The translations under genes and the position numbers were made by a program. Below the pieces are notes generated by a model. It was not told where the DNA came from, made no database searches, and worked only from the letters and a program-made list of their open reading frames with translations. A stretch of DNA of 64,000 bases from positions 33,681-97,680 of the forward strand of contig JAVKDP010000044.1 of the NCBI GenBank assembly GCA_040222185.1, read 5' to 3'. The DNA is from JAVKDP01 sp040222185 (GTDB lineage: Bacteria > Bacteroidota > Rhodothermia > Balneolales > Balneolaceae). Positions 60,722-64,000 of this stretch are shown piece after piece; the stretch's first letter is position 1; every line of letters starts with the position of its first letter.

Positions 60722-62368
60722 CTATTTTTTGAACACTTTTTTACCGGCAACCCATGTTTCCAGTACTTCGATTTTCCATAACTCACTGTCAGGAGCTTCG
60801 AAATAATCCTGATCAATAATGATAAAGTCTGCCCATTTACCTGCTTCTAAAGAACCTAGCATTTCTTCCTGATGACCTGCATATGCTGCATCCAACGTAA
60901 ATGATCTTAACGCTTGCTCACGGGTCAAGGCTTCATTCGAGTACCAACCTCCTTCAGGTTCACCATCATGTCCCATTCTGGTAACTGCTGAATATAGCCC
61001 ATAAAAAGGGTTCGAATGCTCAACCGGAAAATCCGAACCTGAGGCTACAATTGTTCCTTGATTTAAAAAAGTTTGCCAGGCATATCCCCCAAGTATTCTT
61101 TGAGGTCCTACCCGATCTTCAGCCATATTCTTATCACTGGTAGCATGAGTAGGTTGCATAGATGCAATGATATTAAGCTCTTTAAATCTGGGTATATCTC
61201 CAATTTCAACAATCTGAGCATGCTCCACTCTATTTCGAAGTCCATTATCACCATGCTGCTCAAGAGCGTACTCAAAAGAGTCAAGAACCTGTCTGTTCCC
61301 TGCGTCTCCAATAGCATGTACATTTGCCTGAAATCCTTTCCCGATTACTTTTGAGACCATTTCATTCATCTCATCCTGGCTAACGAATAGAAGACCTTTA
61401 TTTCCCGGGTCATCATTGTACGGCTCCAACATCGCTGCTCCCCGACTTCCAAGGGCGCCGTCTGAGTATAATTTCACACTTCGAAGTGCAAGAAAATCCT
61501 CTGCATAAGATTCGATTGGACCATTTACTGAAAGAGAATCAAATATATTTCCCGCGCCAGAAATCATGCCATAAATTCTCCCAGTAAGTAAGCCCTGATC
61601 GGCAAAATCTTTGTACAAGTTCCAGGCATCAACCCCAACTCCTGCATCATGTACACTGGTAATACCCATTTTAGCCATTTGCTCTAATGCTTTTTCAAGA
61701 GCCAATTTTCGCTCTGCAGAAGTAGTTTCAGGAATTACGCTATTCACATACCCGCCAGCTGCATCTATAAATATCCCTGTAGCATTTCCTCTTTCATCTC
61801 TTATAATCTTCCCACCTTGAGGATCCGGGGTATCCTGGCTAATTCCAGCCAGGCGTAATGCCATTGAGTTTCCCCAATCTGCATGACCATCAACTCTGCT
61901 AAGCCATACAGGACGATCAGAAACTATCCTATCTAAATCAGATGCTGTAGGAAATTCATTTTCCGCCCACATTGTCTGATTCCATCCACGCCCTTTTATC
62001 CATTCCAATTCAGGGTTTTCATCTGCGTATCGTTTTACTTCTTCAAGTGTTTCTTCAAGAGATGTGATACCTGACAAATTCACTTCTAGTTGTTGAAAGC
62101 CCAATCCCATAACATGCCCATGAGCATCAATCAAACCTGGAATTAAAGTTTTCCCTTCCCCATCAACAACCTCTCCTTTGTAAGAGTTCTTTATTTCATC
62201 CCCACCAGTCTCAACTACTTTTCCATCCCGGAAAACTAAAGTAGAAAATTGCTCCAGGCCATCTTCGGTTAAAGTGTAGCCATTTATATTTGTAATCACC
62301 GTTGTAGACTTGTTTCCTGAACAAGAGATACACATGGCTAGTAGGAGTATTGTGATAGTTTTTTTCAT
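60722..62368 (-). CDS. Exported YtcJ-like amidohydrolase
   Basis: 548 residues. The signal peptide ends in MCISC, a lipobox with C16 (or C13) as the anchor. Amidohydrolase features: GLIDAHGHVMGLG (HxH) near 80-92, the YtcJ segment WIKGRGWNQTMWAENEFPTASDLDRI near 124-150, FQANVHAIGDAGNRQVLD near 345-362, EHAQIV near 386 and ASGSDFPVEHSNP near 442. It hydrolyses amide or similar bonds of an unknown extracytoplasmic substrate. Single gene, divergent from the histidine kinase. Confidence 0.88.
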   Translation of the reverse strand: MKKTITILLLAMCISCSGNKSTTVITNINGYTLTEDGLEQFSTLVFRDGKVVETGGDEIKNSYKGEVVDGEGKTLIPGLIDAHGHVMGLGFQQLEVNLSGITSLEETLEEVKRYADENPELEWIKGRGWNQTMWAENEFPTASDLDRIVSDRPVWLSRVDGHADWGNSMALRLAGISQDTPDPQGGKIIRDERGNATGIFIDAAGGYVNSVIPETTSAERKLALEKALEQMAKMGITSVHDAGVGVDAWNLYKDFADQGLLTGRIYGMISGAGNIFDSLSVNGPIESYAEDFLALRSVKLYSDGALGSRGAAMLEPYNDDPGNKGLLFVSQDEMNEMVSKVIGKGFQANVHAIGDAGNRQVLDSFEYALEQHGDNGLRNRVEHAQIVEIGDIPRFKELNIIASMQPTHATSDKNMAEDRVGPQRILGGYAWQTFLNQGTIVASGSDFPVEHSNPFYGLYSAVTRMGHDGEPEGGWYSNEALTREQALRSFTLDAAYAGHQEEMLGSLEAGKWADFIIIDQDYFEAPDSELWKIEVLETWVAGKKVFKK

Positions 62369-62525
62369 TCCAGAAGAGACTTTTTAGAACTTTTAAAATT
62401 GCCCATAAACATACGATTTTTTTTTATTCAGTAAGAATTACTTAAAAACTATTCTTTTCATTTACTTTTTCATTTATTGTACAAGGTTGTGTCAAGTACG
62501 ATGTAATAACGGATAGGTCAAATAA

Positions 62526-64000
62526 ATGCGGCTGGTATTTGCTGTTTGCTTAATCTTATTTCAGGTTTCAATAGGCTTTTCTCAGGATAGTTCTTCACTA
62601 TTCCTCCAAGATTCGTTACGTGTAGTAGCTAATTCACTTGAGTCAGATACGCTAAAGGCTAAAGCTTACATCGATCTAGCTGATACATTCAAATATCAAG
62701 ACCTAGACAGTGTACTCTTTTACATCGATCTTGCGGAAAAGAGTTTAGATGGAAAGATTTACCCAAAAATATTAGCTCATTCTGCGTCATATGCAGCAGG
62801 TGCTTATTTCACAAAAGGAGAGTATTCCAAGGCTATTGATAAAGCCAATGAAGGCTTGAAGTTGATTGAAGATGTACATGGTACATTGAAGTTAAAAGCA
62901 GATTTAGAACGTATTCTTGGGGTTTCATATGGGTCAACAGGAAATTATGCTAGAAGCCTTAACAGCTTCGTTGAAATAAGCTCGATTTATGAAAGCCTGG
63001 GTGATACTAATGGTGTTCTACTTTCTTTGAATAATATTGGAGTAATTCATATCAAACTCGAAGACTTTGAAGAAGCTCTAAAAATCTTCCTACGACTGGA
63101 AAAATTAGCAACGTATGACAACCCTCAGAATGTAACTATTCCGGTAAATCTTGGATTTATTTATTATGAACTGGACGAACTCGAGAAAGCAAAAGTTTAT
63201 TTAAATAGGGCACTTACTTATCCGGGAGAGGTCGATAAAAGAGCATATGGCTTATCCAACTTCAAACTAGGACAGGTATATATTAAGGAGGGCAATCTCG
63301 ATGAAGCAATTAGTGCATTTCATGCCTCCCTTCAAGTATATGAGGGTATGGGCAATGAACTTGAAAAAGCTCAATCCTTAAATGGTTTAGCTTCGGTATA
63401 CATCAAGTTAGATCAACCGGGAGTTGCACGAGAATATGCCCTTGATGCTTTTGAAATCTCTACTCGTTTTAATGCCCTGCCAGAAAAAAGTACTTCTTTG
63501 AAAACTCTGTATGAGGTTTCTAAGGCTATGGGTAATTTTAAAGAATCGTTGCAATTTCATGAAGAGTTCAAAACTACTTCAGATAGCCTTCAGGATTCCG
63601 AAGTTAAGGAGGAACTAGGGCGCCTTGTAGCTGAGTATGAATTTTCGGAAAGAGAACGCTCACTGATTTTGGAGCAACAACGAAATGATTTAGAAAATGA
63701 GGCGAACTTAAATCGGCAAAAAGCACTTCTTCTTGGTTCAATAATTGTCATTTTATCTTCGATCATTATTATTGTTCTGATGTATCGTAGTTTCCGCCAG
63801 AGGCAAAAGAGTAATATGTTACTGGCTCGTAAAAACCAGGAAATAGAGAAGCAAGCCGCACATCTAAAAGAATCCAATGAGATAAAAGACAGACTATTTT
63901 CTATTATTGCGCATGACCTTAGAGGTCCTCTTAGTTCTTTACACGCAGTAATAACATTGATTGAAATGAATGTAGCTTCAAGAGAAAGCCTGGAAAGGAT
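62526..64000 (+). CDS. TPR sensor histidine kinase, 5' part
   Basis: The frame opens at the ATG 62526 and is still open at the window end (491 full codons visible), so the gene is incomplete. Signal peptide (about 1-19, IGFSQD), then roughly nine TPR-like helical pairs (50-390; for example AKLKAYIDLADTF, GVIHIKLEDFEEALKIFLRLE, LGQVYIKEGNLDEAISAFHASL), a membrane helix at about 400-420, a short coiled coil and the H-box IIAHDLRGPLSSL with phospho-acceptor H463. The HATPase domain would follow. TPR-type kinases of this layout are common in Bacteroidota; the ligand is unknown. Divergent from the amidohydrolase. Confidence 0.9.
   Translation, partial: MRLVFAVCLILFQVSIGFSQDSSSLFLQDSLRVVANSLESDTLKAKAYIDLADTFKYQDLDSVLFYIDLAEKSLDGKIYPKILAHSASYAAGAYFTKGEYSKAIDKANEGLKLIEDVHGTLKLKADLERILGVSYGSTGNYARSLNSFVEISSIYESLGDTNGVLLSLNNIGVIHIKLEDFEEALKIFLRLEKLATYDNPQNVTIPVNLGFIYYELDELEKAKVYLNRALTYPGEVDKRAYGLSNFKLGQVYIKEGNLDEAISAFHASLQVYEGMGNELEKAQSLNGLASVYIKLDQPGVAREYALDAFEISTRFNALPEKSTSLKTLYEVSKAMGNFKESLQFHEEFKTTSDSLQDSEVKEELGRLVAEYEFSERERSLILEQQRNDLENEANLNRQKALLLGSIIVILSSIIIIVLMYRSFRQRQKSNMLLARKNQEIEKQAAHLKESNEIKDRLFSIIAHDLRGPLSSLHAVITLIEMNVASRESLER

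Noticed and set aside
63590..63877. 95-codon - strand frame
   Set aside because: Antisense to the histidine kinase, which is open in frame to the window end.

Overview
The window looks like chromosomal DNA of a marine-type member of the Bacteroidota/Balneolota (FCB) lineage. The grounds are a SusC/SusD outer-membrane pair, a fused CcoN-CcoO cbb3 oxidase gene, a PorW/SprE-like TPR lipoprotein, a GWxTD-domain lipoprotein, many lipoproteins with short signal peptides, and -7 promoter boxes of the Bacteroidota type TAnnTTTG (TATATTTG in front of rpsU, rpmE and the tRNA gene). The DNA is AT-rich by eye. The placement near Balneola-like bacteria is an inference from gene content; no 16S gene is present. 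I see no insertion sequence, prophage, CRISPR array or rRNA operon; almost all of the window is dense, ordinary coding DNA.

Layout. 1-7.1 kb: end of mutY, a TIGR02757 protein, a DUF3667-like membrane protein, rpsU, radA, a flippase-like membrane protein, class I fructose-bisphosphate aldolase, dusB. 7.2-16.8 kb: a small membrane protein, serS, an Lrp regulator, a sigma-54 activator with lptE and a TPR gene, an MBL hydrolase, rpmE (cysteine-free L31), a MgChl-I-like AAA+ ATPase, pabB-like synthase and pyrD. 16.8-23.3 kb: large TPR/TonB-C lipoprotein, pyk, GWxTD lipoprotein, an unknown lipoprotein. 23.4-28.8 kb: susC-susD-Calx-beta lipoprotein operon. 29.0-35.3 kb: initiator tRNA, rocD, lysine 6-aminotransferase, an SDR, purL.

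35.4-44.4 kb is the clearest functional unit: a complete cbb3-type (high-affinity) cytochrome oxidase locus in the order rrf2-ccoI-ccoS-ccoNO-ccoQ-ccoP-(59-aa Cys protein)-ccoG-ccoH-safE, led by an Rrf2 regulator with IscR-like cysteines and a 30-bp dyad immediately upstream. Two of its genes (ccoS and the 59-codon Cys-rich gene) are very short; the latter is the best candidate for something undescribed here.

44.4-48.4 kb encodes a lipoprotein with two DUF1080 domains and two Tat-exported Gfo/Idh/MocA oxidoreductases, which together look like an extracytoplasmic 3-keto-glycoside pathway. 48.5-56.3 kb: HAD nucleotidase, LemA-TPM-TPM cluster, an Lrp regulator translationally coupled to a methionine gamma-lyase-like enzyme, and a TetR-FadE beta-oxidation pair. 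56.3-64 kb: a secreted beta-propeller-like protein, a thioredoxin-like/pdxH/trmB operon, a PA0069-type radical SAM protein, an exported amidohydrolase and the first two thirds of a TPR sensor histidine kinase that runs off the end of the window.

Gene ends are often marked by classical hairpin-plus-U terminators, seven of which are listed. Several regulator genes carry perfect or near-perfect inverted repeats directly upstream (Rrf2, Lrp, TetR), consistent with autoregulation. Start codons were moved from the longest frame where a signal peptide, family length or ribosome binding site favoured an internal ATG.
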